A stretch of 64,000 bases of DNA from Bin55 sp965203735 (GTDB lineage Bacteria; Pseudomonadota; Gammaproteobacteria; Pseudomonadales; Azotimanducaceae). Under the pieces are notes generated by a model that saw only the letters and a list, made by a program, of their open reading frames with translations, did no database searches and was not told the origin of the DNA. Shown here piece by piece: positions 1-9,480 of the stretch. The stretch is taken from assembly GCA_965203735.1 (NCBI GenBank), contig OZ241909.1:2852001-2916000 (forward strand), in the 5' to 3' direction. The first letter of the stretch is position 1. The number at the start of each line of letters is the position of its first letter. The translations under genes were made by a program, and so were the position numbers.

Positions 1-1641
1 CTTGAGGAGATCATGAGTCCGTTTGATCGAAACTTGGCTCTGCAAGTGCTACTGGTCAATTCGGACGAAACCCACGTTGCAAATCTGCTGTCGCAATCGA
101 GAAATCTGCCACCAAACGACATGAGACAAGACGTGCAAAACGCGGTTGTCCAGAAATTTGCCCAGCTCAATCCAAGGCGCGCACTAACACATGCTCTTGC
201 CATGGACTCACAATATTCTCCTGAACGTTTGATTGTGGCCGTGTTTCGGGAATGGGCGCATTCCGACCTAACTGAAGCGATCTCTCAAGTTCGTGCTCTG
301 AGCGAGACCAGAAGAGACTCCGCACTACGGGCAATCCTCAAAGAAAGAACAGATCTTCCGGAAGAGACTCGTAGATCAATCGCCACAGAAGTCGGCAATG
401 ACCAAATTGCTGTCGAGGTCCTGGCGGAGGAAAGGGTTGTAAAGGCAATGGAAACCCCGGAAGAGGCATGGGAGTCGATGGTTCTTGAGTTTCAAAACAG
501 CCCTATGCATTGGGAGGGCCTAGTGCAGGTGGCATTGACCCGGATTGAGAAGGACGGAATGGGTGTGATGGATCAAATCTCCACGTCTCTAACGAATTTG
601 CAAGCTAGTCGAGACGTGGTCCACAGAATTCTCCAAGAGTTGGCTCTCTCTAATCCATCGGAGGCGTTCAGATATGCGTTGACCATGGAAGAAGGCATTC
701 ACGGTTCGGCAAAAATAAAAGTACTAGATGTTTGGGCAAGGTCGGATCCTCGGTCTGCACTGGCAGCTGTGTCCGGCATTGAAGAGAGATCTCTACGAGT
801 ATCGTTTGAAGACTACGTTACTCGCCTTTGGGCATCCAAAGAGCCGCGGAAAGTCCTGGATACAGTTGATACACTGCCAAGGCATGTGCGTGAATCAGCA
901 ACGAGGACAGCGATATCGGAGATTGCGGAGAATTCTCCAGAGGAAGCCGCCGCCTTAGTAGCCGAAATGGAATCCGGGGATACAAGAACATACACTGCAT
1001 CCAGCGTTGCAAATGCTTGGTTGTACCAAGATCATGAGGCAACCCTGGACTGGATTCTGAGTGAACCTGCCATCGAGGATCTAAGGCAATTCCTGCTGGA
1101 CGATATGTTGCACCTGATCGCAGTAGCAGACCCAAAACTTGCAATGAATACCGCGCTCGCACAACCGCTCAAAGAAGACGAGATTGGAATGGAAGGGGAG
1201 GTGATTGGTGCAGTTGCCCGTTCAGATTTGGACACGGCGATCGAACTGCTTTCTCAGGTTCGGAAAGGTCCGACTGCTGTCTATGCGTTCGAAGAAGTAA
1301 CTGCAGTGCTGATACGAAATGGTGATGTCGATGAAGCGGTCGACATGGTTAACCAGATTCCAGACTCGAAGAGACCTGATTTTTATACGGGACTTATCCA
1401 GGGATGGGCACTAAATGATCCTTCCGGAATGCTCAAATCCATGAATCGGTTTCCATCAAAAGAGCTCAAATCAAGTGCGGCAAGAAGGCTTGTGGAAATC
1501 AGTCTCCGCAGAGGGCACCACCTCACATTCGAGCAAGTAGGACAAGCAAGGAAGTTCCTCACGGAAAAAGACTCGAAAGCAATTGAGGAGGAGGTCGATG
1601 ACACATTTATCGGAAACCCATATGTACGTTACCTACCATAA
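1..1641 (+). CDS. Alpha-solenoid repeat protein A (5' end outside window)
   Basis: The frame is open from base 1, and the ATG at 13 falls inside a stretch aligning with residues 84-100 of the neighbour at 2091-3974. The true start and the membrane anchor therefore lie upstream of the window. The visible 547 residues consist of about eleven helical repeats of 31-36 residues. Each opens with a hydrophobic-rich helix ending W-A-x-x-D-P or a variant (FREWAHSDL, VWARSDPRSAL, IAENSPEEAA, WALNDPSGML). By eye about three quarters of residues match protein B. No catalytic motif is visible. By analogy with B, C and D it should be an inner-membrane-anchored protein facing the periplasm, probably a protein-interaction scaffold; that role is inference. 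I do not recognise a named family beyond a TPR/HEAT-like solenoid. Confidence 0.85.
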   Translation, partial: LEEIMSPFDRNLALQVLLVNSDETHVANLLSQSRNLPPNDMRQDVQNAVVQKFAQLNPRRALTHALAMDSQYSPERLIVAVFREWAHSDLTEAISQVRALSETRRDSALRAILKERTDLPEETRRSIATEVGNDQIAVEVLAEERVVKAMETPEEAWESMVLEFQNSPMHWEGLVQVALTRIEKDGMGVMDQISTSLTNLQASRDVVHRILQELALSNPSEAFRYALTMEEGIHGSAKIKVLDVWARSDPRSALAAVSGIEERSLRVSFEDYVTRLWASKEPRKVLDTVDTLPRHVRESATRTAISEIAENSPEEAAALVAEMESGDTRTYTASSVANAWLYQDHEATLDWILSEPAIEDLRQFLLDDMLHLIAVADPKLAMNTALAQPLKEDEIGMEGEVIGAVARSDLDTAIELLSQVRKGPTAVYAFEEVTAVLIRNGDVDEAVDMVNQIPDSKRPDFYTGLIQGWALNDPSGMLKSMNRFPSKELKSSAARRLVEISLRRGHHLTFEQVGQARKFLTEKDSKAIEEEVDDTFIGNPYVRYLP

Positions 1642-1830
1642 TGGAAGTCGCCACCTGAACGACCCGAAAGTTCCTCACCTCTTTCGCTGGAAATCGGAGT
1701 AAGGCTGGGGGCAAAGAAGCTCCGTTGCCAGACGGTCCATGTCCAGATCATCCGGATCCGACAGCGCTCTGTTGCTACACGCCCGAGTGGCAACCAACGA
1801 CTACGTCCGGTGTGCATCTAGTAGGTTAGT
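1642..1830 (+). repeat. 3' flank of solenoid gene A, duplicated after gene B
   Basis: The sequence after the stop of gene A aligns with 3975-4165 after gene B, though neither is coding. Shared stretches include tggaagtc at the start, gacggtcc, and gcgactacgtccgg with c/a changes, ending in gcatcta. This shows that the duplicated unit was longer than the gene. No terminator-like hairpin with a T tract was seen. Confidence 0.6.
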
Positions 1831-1913
1831 TTGAGGCGTAACATTAGCGAAACTACCTGTCTCGAGCTATTGCAGCTAGACAAAGTGCTTATGTCCACCA
1901 ATCCCGTCAATAG

Positions 1914-1991
1914 GCAAATACCGACAAACAAGTGGAGAAGGCAAAGAAATTTCTCTCAGGCAAAGATTCGAAGACACTGGAAGAAGGATAA
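1914..1991 (+). pseudogene. Remnant of the C-terminal tail of another solenoid paralog
   Basis: In the frame of codon 1923 the sequence reads KQVEKAKKFLSGKDSKTLEEG followed by TAA at 1989-1991, preceded in frame by a TAG at 1911. This matches the tails of proteins A and B (EQVEQARKFLTEEDSKALEEG in B). Only about 25 codons survive, with no body upstream. It is best read as the leftover 3' end of a deleted tandem copy lying between genes A and B. Confidence 0.7.
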
Positions 1992-2090
1992 GCTGAATAA
2001 CGCTGGTAATTGGGTGATATAAAGTGCGTCAATAAGCGAGACATTTGTAGCTTGTGTGCTTCGTTCCACGGTCCGCAATAACCTGAAACC

Positions 2091-3974
2091 ATGAAATTCT
2101 CGAGACCCAAAAGAGTTCATATTTCCTTGCTTGCCATTGGCATCATTCTTGGAATTGGATGTTCCAGTGGGATGTATTGGCTCCTCTTTGCACCCAAAGA
2201 CAACGGTCAATCATTGGATGCCGCTACGCACAATCCAACGGGCATAAGTCAACCTACCACCCGTGAGCCAAATGCATCCGATGTAGTTCCCAGTTCCTCT
2301 CTACCTTCGTTGTATACCCTGCGCAGACTTGAGGATCTTGAGGAGATCAGGAGTCCGTTCGATCGAGATTTGGCACTGCAAGTCCGACTGGTATTTTCAA
2401 ACGAAACGCAAGTTGCAAGACTGCTGTCGCAGTCGATGAATCTCTCGACAAACGACATTAGATACGACGCACAAAGTGCAATTGTCCAGAAATTTGCCCA
2501 GCTCAACCCAAGACGAGCACTATCACGTGTGCTTGCAATGGACTCCCAACACAATCCGGATCGCTTGATTGTGGCCGTCTTTCGGGAATGGGCGCATTCC
2601 GACCTAAACGGAGCGATCGCCCAGGCTCGTGTGTTGAACGAGACAAGAAGAGACTCCACACTACGGACAATACTCGAAGAAAGAACAGATCTTCCCGAAG
2701 AGACTCGCAAATCAATTGCCGCGGAAGTAGGTAACGAACAAATTGCCATTGAGGTCCTGTTAGAGGAAAGGGTTGAAAAGGCAATGGAAAACCCGGAAGA
2801 GGCATGGGAAGAGCTAGTTCTTGAGTTACAGGACGCCCCGATTCATAGGGAGAGCCTAGTGCAGGTGGCATTGTCCTGGATTGAGAAGAACGGAATGAGT
2901 GTGATGGGACGAATCTCTACGTCTCTAACCAATTTGCAAGCCAGGCGGGGCGTGATCCTCGGAATTCTCCACGGATTGGCTTCCTCCAATCCTTCGGAGG
3001 CGTTCAGATATGCGCTGACAATGGAGAATGACCCGTTCCATTCGGCCAAGGAAAGTGTGGTGGATGTCTGGGCAAGGTCAGATCCGCAATCCGCGCTGGC
3101 AGCTGTGTCCGGCATTGAAGAGAAAACCTCACGAGAAACGCTAGAAAAATCGATTGCTTACCGTTGGGCAGAAAAAGAGCCAATGAAAGTCCTTGAGGCA
3201 GTCAATGCACTGCCAGAGCACGTCCGCGAATCGACAACGAGGACAGCAATATCAAAGATTGCGGAAAATTCACCAAGGGATGCCGCCGTCCTCGTAGCCG
3301 AAATGGAATCCGGAGATGCAAGAAAATACTCTGCATCGACCCTTGCAGGTGATTGGTTGACCCAAGATCAAGGGGCAGTCCTTAACTGGATTCTGAATGA
3401 ACCTGCTATCCAAGACATGAAGCATTGGTTGCTGGAAAACACCTTGTTCCGTATTGCGCTTGAAGACCCAAAGCTTGCAATGGAAACCGCGCTCGCTCAA
3501 CCTTTCGCAGACGGCGAGATGGGCTTGGAAGGGAGTGTCATTGGTGCTGTTGCCCTCTCTGATTTGAACACCGCGATTGAACTGCTTCCTCAGGTACGGG
3601 AAGGTCCGACTTCTATATACGCGTTCCGAGAAGTAACCGGAGCATTGATTCGAAACGGTGACGTCGACGAAGCGGTCGACATGGTTCATCAGATTCCAGA
3701 CCCGAAGAAACCTGACTTTTATACGGGACTTGTCCAGGCATGGGCAGGAAACGATCCTTCAGGGTTGCTCAAGTCCATGAATCGGTTGCCTTCAAAGGAG
3801 GTCCAATCAAAAGCCGCAAGAAGGCTTGTGGAAATCAATCGCCTTAGAGGGATCCTCACCGAAGAGCAAGTCGAACAAGCAAGAAAATTCCTCACCGAGG
3901 AAGACTCGAAAGCACTTGAAGAGGGGGCCGATGACACTTTTGACAGCAGCCCATTCGTGCGTCCCAAACGATAA
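2091..3974 (+). CDS. Membrane-anchored alpha-solenoid repeat protein B
   Basis: The protein has 627 residues starting at ATG. Residues 1-10 are basic and 11-33 form one hydrophobic segment, giving a signal anchor with the rest outside the cytoplasm. Cys24 (GIGC) does not fit a proper lipobox. Residues 35-80 look disordered. From about 130 to 585 there are some eleven repeats of 31-36 residues with a W/L-A-x-x-D-P turn between helices (REWAHSDL 165-172, VWARSDPQ 326-333, RWAEKEP 358-364, WAGNDPSG 551-558). The C-terminal 40 residues are charged and include EQVEQARKFL. It pairs with gene A as a tandem duplicate. Function unknown: no enzyme motif is visible, and a periplasmic scaffold or partner of the adjacent exporters is only a guess. 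Confidence 0.85.
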   Translation: MKFSRPKRVHISLLAIGIILGIGCSSGMYWLLFAPKDNGQSLDAATHNPTGISQPTTREPNASDVVPSSSLPSLYTLRRLEDLEEIRSPFDRDLALQVRLVFSNETQVARLLSQSMNLSTNDIRYDAQSAIVQKFAQLNPRRALSRVLAMDSQHNPDRLIVAVFREWAHSDLNGAIAQARVLNETRRDSTLRTILEERTDLPEETRKSIAAEVGNEQIAIEVLLEERVEKAMENPEEAWEELVLELQDAPIHRESLVQVALSWIEKNGMSVMGRISTSLTNLQARRGVILGILHGLASSNPSEAFRYALTMENDPFHSAKESVVDVWARSDPQSALAAVSGIEEKTSRETLEKSIAYRWAEKEPMKVLEAVNALPEHVRESTTRTAISKIAENSPRDAAVLVAEMESGDARKYSASTLAGDWLTQDQGAVLNWILNEPAIQDMKHWLLENTLFRIALEDPKLAMETALAQPFADGEMGLEGSVIGAVALSDLNTAIELLPQVREGPTSIYAFREVTGALIRNGDVDEAVDMVHQIPDPKKPDFYTGLVQAWAGNDPSGLLKSMNRLPSKEVQSKAARRLVEINRLRGILTEEQVEQARKFLTEEDSKALEEGADDTFDSSPFVRPKR

Positions 3975-4165
3975 TGGAAGTCCCCGCCTACACAACTCGA
4001 TAATTTCCCACTTCTCTTGGCTTGCAATCGGAGGGAGGCCGTAAGCCAAGAAGCTCCTACTCCGGACGGTCCCGCCCAAGAAATCCAGATCCGATAGCGC
4101 TCCGATGCCGTCCGCAACGGAGGCAAGCAGCGACTACGTCCGGTTCGCATCTAACAGATGAGTGT
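3975..4165 (+). repeat. 3' flank of solenoid gene B, duplicate of 1642-1830
   Basis: Non-coding sequence aligning with the 3' flank of gene A. The rest of the 443-base gap up to the first ABC transporter gene (4166-4417) shows no ORF, hairpin or tRNA that I can support. A promoter for the transporter pair should lie there, but no convincing -35/-10 pair was seen. Confidence 0.6.
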
Positions 4166-4417
4166 GTGTCGTGACACTATTCCTGCAAAGCTACATGTCT
4201 TGATCGCGCAGGTCTTGCTTGTGTCTGTCCGCTGAATCCGGGATCAAGGAATTCCTCTCAAGTCTAAAGTTACAATAGCAACGATTTGCGTTCGTGACTC
4301 GGCGCAATTCTCTCCTCGTAAATTCGCATTGGGCATTACTGCGCTCTAACGCCTATTTGAGAGAACCAATAACGCTGTGCCTCCCGTCCGCAATTCGCTC
4401 GAATAACGGATTCATTG

Positions 4418-6265
4418 ATGAGTTCTACAACCTACGATCCTGAAGAGCTGCTTCGTCTCAAAACGGTGCGTGAGCTAATCCGCATCTTTCCTCGGGTCGT
4501 CAAGTTGATCTGGCATGTCTCACCGTTAACTGTTTGTGCGTTGATGTTCGTCTCATCAATTACGGCGTTGGTATCGCCAGCCGTGATTTGGATGACCAAG
4601 GTAGTCGTCGACCGAGTTGTAGCAAGTCTAGGTCTACCAATTGATTGGGCGTTTCTGATGATTCCTGTCGGCGTGATTCTTGCCATTTGGATTGGCAATG
4701 CGGTTATTGGGTCCCTTAGCGGTCTCTTGAGCGAAGTTTTGTCGGAGCACGTCTACACTGCAGCAAGCGAGAAACTTATCAGTAAGTCAGCCACGCTTGA
4801 CATCGCGTATTTTGAAGCGCCGAAGTTCTACGACCAGCTAAAGCAGGCCAACGACAACAAGTGGCAAGTGGAATCTGTGCTCTGGTCAGTGATGAGCTTG
4901 TTTCAACAAGCATTGTCATTGACTGCGATGATCGGCCTCCTCTCGATCTTGCACCCACTGGCCATTCTCGTATTGGTTGGAACTGTCCTTCCAAGAATTT
5001 TTCTCGAGGCACATATGTCTCGACGTAGGTTTCAGCTGGAATCCGAAATGTCGCGCAACTGGAGAATGGCCTACTACCAAGACTCACTCTTGACTGAACG
5101 AGAAAACGTCAAGGAGATTCGGATCTTTGGTTTGGTTGAAACTTTCAAGAATCGTTACTTGGAGACGCGCGAGAAGTACATACAAGCCTGGTTATCGCTC
5201 TTAAAGCGATTCCTGAAGTGGGAAATGAGCTTGGAGAGTTTGTCGATGATGGGCGTCAGTGCTGTGTCGATCTATGCTGTCATTCAGGCTGCAAGCGGCG
5301 AAATCACTATAGGAACACTTACTCTCGTCTTCAATTCAAGCCAACAAATAACCAGCTTGCTCACTAGCATTATTGGACAAGCGGGTTCCACTTATCAGAC
5401 CTGTCTCGAATCTTCGCGATTCTTTGAAGTGTTGGACCTGGACCCGGCAACCATATCTGGTTCACTTGCGCCGAAGCGTTCCGAAACGCCGCGTGAAGCA
5501 CCCAGACAATTGCAATCAGGAATTGAACTCAAGAACGTGTCTTTTTCCTATCCAGGAAACGATGAAGTGATACTCAAGGACGTTTCGTTCTTTATTCCAG
5601 CACGCGCAAAAGTTGCATTAGTAGGGAAAAACGGAGCGGGAAAAACAACCTTGATTAAGTTGCTTGCGCGATTCTACGATCCCATCGGTGGGTCAATTGA
5701 ACTCGATAGCCACGACTACAGAGACTACGATCTAGAGAGCCTCCAAACAAGCATGAGTGTAGTCTTTCAAGACTTTGCGAGATACGACATTTCCGCATCG
5801 GACAACATAGGAATCGGCGACGTCGAGCATGTAGAAAACCGCGAGAGAATAGTCGTTGCCGCGGAACGAGGAGGGGCAGCCGAAGCGATCAATGGACTTC
5901 CTCAGGGCTACGACACCATCTTGGGTCGAACCTTGGATGAAGGAGTCGACCTCTCGGGAGGGGAATGGCAACACTTGTCTATTGCACGCGCATTCATGAG
6001 CAATGCGGATACCGTTATATTTGACGAACCGACAGCCGCTCTTGATGCCCTTAGAGAGCGGGAACTATACGAACGTATAACTCGTTTGTCCGAAGACAAG
6101 ACGGTCATCTTTATTTCACACCGGTTTTCCACAGTAAGAATGGCGGATCTGATCGTTGTAATAGACGATGGCAGAGCGGTTGAAGTTGGAAGCCACGAAG
6201 AGCTGATAGCCCGGCAAGGGACATATCAGCTCATGTTCGAAACGCAAGCGCAACGCTATCGATGA
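4418..6265 (+). CDS. ABC half-transporter, fused permease and ATPase (first of a pair)
   Basis: An exporter-type ABC protein of 615 residues. The ATG at 4418 is preferred over an in-frame TTG at 4415. The N-terminal 330 residues carry about six membrane helices (around 30-60, 75-100, 165-195 and 275-310 are the clearest). Between them is the loop motif KEIRIFGL, common in exporters of peptide biosynthetic clusters. The ATPase domain has Walker A GKNGAGKTT near 407, a Q-loop in VFQDF, signature LSGGEW, Walker B VIFDEPTAALD and the switch ISHRFSTVRMAD, so every catalytic residue is intact. A very similar gene follows 73 bases downstream, suggesting a heterodimeric exporter. Substrate unknown; a peptide or lipid is plausible. 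Confidence 0.9.
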   Translation: MSSTTYDPEELLRLKTVRELIRIFPRVVKLIWHVSPLTVCALMFVSSITALVSPAVIWMTKVVVDRVVASLGLPIDWAFLMIPVGVILAIWIGNAVIGSLSGLLSEVLSEHVYTAASEKLISKSATLDIAYFEAPKFYDQLKQANDNKWQVESVLWSVMSLFQQALSLTAMIGLLSILHPLAILVLVGTVLPRIFLEAHMSRRRFQLESEMSRNWRMAYYQDSLLTERENVKEIRIFGLVETFKNRYLETREKYIQAWLSLLKRFLKWEMSLESLSMMGVSAVSIYAVIQAASGEITIGTLTLVFNSSQQITSLLTSIIGQAGSTYQTCLESSRFFEVLDLDPATISGSLAPKRSETPREAPRQLQSGIELKNVSFSYPGNDEVILKDVSFFIPARAKVALVGKNGAGKTTLIKLLARFYDPIGGSIELDSHDYRDYDLESLQTSMSVVFQDFARYDISASDNIGIGDVEHVENRERIVVAAERGGAAEAINGLPQGYDTILGRTLDEGVDLSGGEWQHLSIARAFMSNADTVIFDEPTAALDALRERELYERITRLSEDKTVIFISHRFSTVRMADLIVVIDDGRAVEVGSHEELIARQGTYQLMFETQAQRYR

Positions 6266-6338
6266 GCAATTTGACGGCTTCTAATTTGATTGGCTGCTCC
6301 GAAGACGGAAACTAGCCTGCACATTTGCTAACGAAGAC

Positions 6339-8186
6339 ATGGCATCTACCACCTTCAACATTTTCGACACACTGAAAACGAGATCGGTGCTCGAGGTCTT
6401 TGCACTCATCCCTCGTGTAATTGGTTTCATGTGGCGTTCTGCACCTTTGCTGCTAGCGGCAACCAGTGTCTTGCGGGTAATTGCTGCAGTCACACCGGCG
6501 ATCATGCTGTGGTTTATGAAAGTTATCGTGGACCGTGTAGTTGAAAGCTTGGGTGGTGAGATTGACTGGTTCTACGTACTTTTGCCAATCTTTGTAATTA
6601 CAGCAATACGCCTTGGAAATGCACTTCTGTCACAACTGAACAGCATTTGGTCACACATCCTTACCGAACGAGTCTATTCTTCGGCTCATGCGCAACTTCT
6701 CGACAAAGCGGGTAGTCTGGATGTTGCCTTCTTTGAAGCACCTCAATTCTATGACCGGCTGACCCAAGCACGGAGAAACATCTTCCGAATCCAGAGTGTG
6801 GCAGATGGAGTCCCAGGATTTCTACAACAATTTCTCTCGTTAGCTGCAGTCTTCGGTCTTCTAACTATCCTCCACCCTTTGGCCGTGTTGCTGCTGATAG
6901 TTATGACCTTGCCTCGGATTTATTACGAGGGCTACACAGCCAGGCGTAGGTTTGACATGGAAACGGAGATGATCCGGAACTACAGGTCGAGCGACTACTA
7001 CGGAGATCTGCCGACACAGAGAGAAAAAATCAAGGAAATTCGCATCTTTGGCTTGAAGCAGTTTCTCGTTGATAGGTTCTTCAAGTTTCGGGACATTATC
7101 GTTCGCACGATAATTAGGCTCAACATAAGATTTTTGAAATTAGACTTGAGTATCAATAACTTACCAACGATTGGTATTGCGTTGATTTGGGCTTACGCGG
7201 TGTATAGGACTGCATCAGGGGAATTGTCTGTTGGCAGTCTAACTATGGTCGTCACTGCTGCACAAACGGCAGTCACCTCATTGCAGGGTCTCATCGGAAG
7301 TGGAGGTAGGCTTTTTCAAAACACACTTTTCATCACACGCTTTTTCGAACTATTGGATCTTGATCCAAAGTCGATCAGTGGAGCCCTAGAACCACCACGA
7401 GCAAAGAGTCCAATCAAAGTACCATCACCGATTAGACGAGGTATTGAACTACAGAATGTGTCCTTTGTTTATCCCGGTACCGAAGCCGAAATTCTCAAGG
7501 ATGTGTCGTTTTCTATCCCCGTGGGGACAAAACTGGCAATCGTCGGAGAAAACGGTGCGGGGAAGACCACTCTAATCAAATTGTTAGTTCGATTCTACGA
7601 CCCTACATCGGGGAGCGTTAGTCTTGACCGTGTAGATTATCGAGACTATGAACTTCAAGATATCCGTGGAAACATCAGTGCTGTGTTTCAGGATTTCGTG
7701 CACTACCACTTGTCTGCATCTGACAATATTGGTATAGGAAACGTTAAGCATCTCACTGATCGTGAAGTCATCCTGGACGCAGCCAAGAAAGCGGGCGCAC
7801 ACGAGTTTGTATCAAAGCTACCCAAGGAATATGACACCATCCTAGGGAAGACATTTGACGAAGGCGTAGATCTATCTGGAGGAGAGTGGCAGAACTTGGC
7901 GATTGCTCGTGCCTTCATGAGCGAGTCGCAAATTCTCTTTCTTGACGAGCCGACAGCTGCTTTGGACGCATTTGGAGAAGCGGCACTTTACGACCGCTTT
8001 GCTCGTCTCACTGAAAACAAGACGGTGATATTCATTTCGCATCGCTTTTCGACGGTTCGAATGGCTGATACGATCGTAGTCGTTGAAGACGGCAGAATCA
8101 TCGAACAGGGTAGCCACGAGGAACTCATGGATCTCGACGGCAAGTACCGACTGATGTTTACCACTCAAGCTGAACGCTACGCATAG
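6339..8186 (+). CDS. ABC half-transporter, fused permease and ATPase (second of a pair)
   Basis: 615 residues with the same architecture as the preceding gene and roughly half its residues identical: an N-terminal membrane domain with KEIRIFGL, then an ATPase domain. Walker A is GENGAGKTT, signature LSGGEW, Walker B ILFLDEPTAALD and the H-loop ISHRFSTVRMAD. Both members of the pair keep complete nucleotide sites, so this is not a degenerate-site heterodimer of the TM287/288 kind. It starts at an ATG without an obvious Shine-Dalgarno sequence and is probably co-transcribed with the upstream gene. No peptidase C39 domain is present, so no leader peptide would be cleaved by this protein. Substrate unknown. 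Confidence 0.9.
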   Translation: MASTTFNIFDTLKTRSVLEVFALIPRVIGFMWRSAPLLLAATSVLRVIAAVTPAIMLWFMKVIVDRVVESLGGEIDWFYVLLPIFVITAIRLGNALLSQLNSIWSHILTERVYSSAHAQLLDKAGSLDVAFFEAPQFYDRLTQARRNIFRIQSVADGVPGFLQQFLSLAAVFGLLTILHPLAVLLLIVMTLPRIYYEGYTARRRFDMETEMIRNYRSSDYYGDLPTQREKIKEIRIFGLKQFLVDRFFKFRDIIVRTIIRLNIRFLKLDLSINNLPTIGIALIWAYAVYRTASGELSVGSLTMVVTAAQTAVTSLQGLIGSGGRLFQNTLFITRFFELLDLDPKSISGALEPPRAKSPIKVPSPIRRGIELQNVSFVYPGTEAEILKDVSFSIPVGTKLAIVGENGAGKTTLIKLLVRFYDPTSGSVSLDRVDYRDYELQDIRGNISAVFQDFVHYHLSASDNIGIGNVKHLTDREVILDAAKKAGAHEFVSKLPKEYDTILGKTFDEGVDLSGGEWQNLAIARAFMSESQILFLDEPTAALDAFGEAALYDRFARLTENKTVIFISHRFSTVRMADTIVVVEDGRIIEQGSHEELMDLDGKYRLMFTTQAERYA

Positions 8187-8447
8187 TTCATTTGATTGAA
8201 TTAGGATCCTATCATCGACAAATCAGCCAAGATACCAATTCAACCGAAATCTTGTGAACTCTCCTAGCGCATTCATGGGTGTGCTACACCTCATTTTCGT
8301 GACGGACACGAAACGGTACATAGAAGACGAATCCACGACTCAGTCGAAGCCAAGCAACGAAATGACCCGCAGCCTATGAATACGTGATTGCGCAACAAGT
8401 CGCGGCGAACGATGAGGGGCGCAGCTAGACTGTTCGCACGAAATGGA

Positions 8448-9371
8448 TCAGACAGACCTCTGCAGCGCAGCCCTTAATGCTTGCTCAAATTTTGCAGGTT
8501 GATCAATCCATAGCGCATGTCCCGCATTCTCAATTTCAACATAGCGAATTGCCCCTATTTCCGCTTTTGTGTGGTTCCACAATCTGGAGTTAATTCGGAA
8601 GTCATTCGCGGCATTGATTATTGTGATGAGACCGGGAAATTCCTGCAACATGTTTGTGAAGTCCCACGGTTCTGGCAATGAGTTGTGTACTGCTAATTCT
8701 GTATCGGGATTGAAGAATACACCCCCACCGCGGAGTAGTTTCCAGTTTCTTGTGTCATTGAGAAAGGCAGACGCAAAAGATATTGTTGCAACGGTGCTTA
8801 ACTCCTTCGTTGATAGTGACCTTTCATTGAATTTCTTGAGCAAGCCTTCGATTTCAAGCTGGTTATGAAAACTTTCTTGAATTAATTCGTCGTGTTCAGA
8901 AGTATTAATGACAGGTTCACCGAGTTTCTCTTCGGAAGGTCTTGGAAAGCGAAACGCAGGAGCAGCTACAAGTATTGCATGTGCAACATGATTAGCGAAT
9001 TTCTCCATATAGCTCAACGCTAGAAGTGCTCCAGCCGAGTGGGCAATCAATGTCAGCTTGCCTACCCCTAGCTCCTTTCGAAGCAGTTCAAGATCTTGTA
9101 CGTTATGCTCGTGGGAAATCTTCGATGCGTCGCAAGGAGAATATAGAGTTCCTCGTTGGTCGTAATAGACAAATCGGTATTCGTTCTCAAATCGATCAAA
9201 CGCATTTAACAAAATTTCATGACTATGACCAGGACCTCCATGCAACACTACAATCATCGCGCCTTGGCCACGTTCTTTTACGAATAACAGGCACTCATCA
9301 GATGTGGGCAAGTACCAGATTTCTTCTGCGACATCTCTACGTGTACCTCCAGCATCTTTCATTGCATTCAT
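8448..9371 (-). CDS. Alpha/beta hydrolase, proline iminopeptidase-like (S33)
   Basis: 307 residues, starting at ATG, without a signal peptide, so cytoplasmic. The S33 marks are LHGGPGH at 43-49 (oxyanion loop), DQRG at 71-74, and the nucleophile elbow AHSAGA with Ser112. The acid is probably the Asp in NAANDFRI, and the catalytic His lies in NAGHALWID near 285. Prolyl aminopeptidases carry GxSWG at the elbow, whereas this one has HSAGA, so the substrate could be a peptide, an ester or an N-acyl compound. It lies downstream of the sigma-factor gene on the same strand, 109 bases away, and may share its transcript. The function beyond hydrolase is not resolved. Confidence 0.8.
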   Translation of the reverse strand: MNAMKDAGGTRRDVAEEIWYLPTSDECLLFVKERGQGAMIVVLHGGPGHSHEILLNAFDRFENEYRFVYYDQRGTLYSPCDASKISHEHNVQDLELLRKELGVGKLTLIAHSAGALLALSYMEKFANHVAHAILVAAPAFRFPRPSEEKLGEPVINTSEHDELIQESFHNQLEIEGLLKKFNERSLSTKELSTVATISFASAFLNDTRNWKLLRGGGVFFNPDTELAVHNSLPEPWDFTNMLQEFPGLITIINAANDFRINSRLWNHTKAEIGAIRYVEIENAGHALWIDQPAKFEQALRAALQRSV

Positions 9372-9480
9372 TAATCAAAATGTGTTTGGTAAATTGGACT
9401 GAGTGAGAGAATTAGTTCAAACTTCATGTAGTTCATAGAATTTCTTGACACATTGTGGAATTTCGAACAAGAAAGTGAGG

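Noticed and set aside
2154..2165. Lipobox in solenoid protein B (GIGC at Cys24)
   Set aside because: Position -3 is Gly instead of Leu, and paralogs C and D have no Cys, so a plain signal anchor is the better reading.
2249..2749. 166-codon open frame on the minus strand inside solenoid gene B
   Set aside because: It is antisense to a clearly coding gene; its Ser/Arg-rich composition is that of a shadow frame and the same frame is not kept in paralogs A, C or D.
9444..9449. Consensus -35 TTGACA on the plus strand
   Set aside because: No plus-strand gene lies downstream; both flanking genes are on the minus strand.
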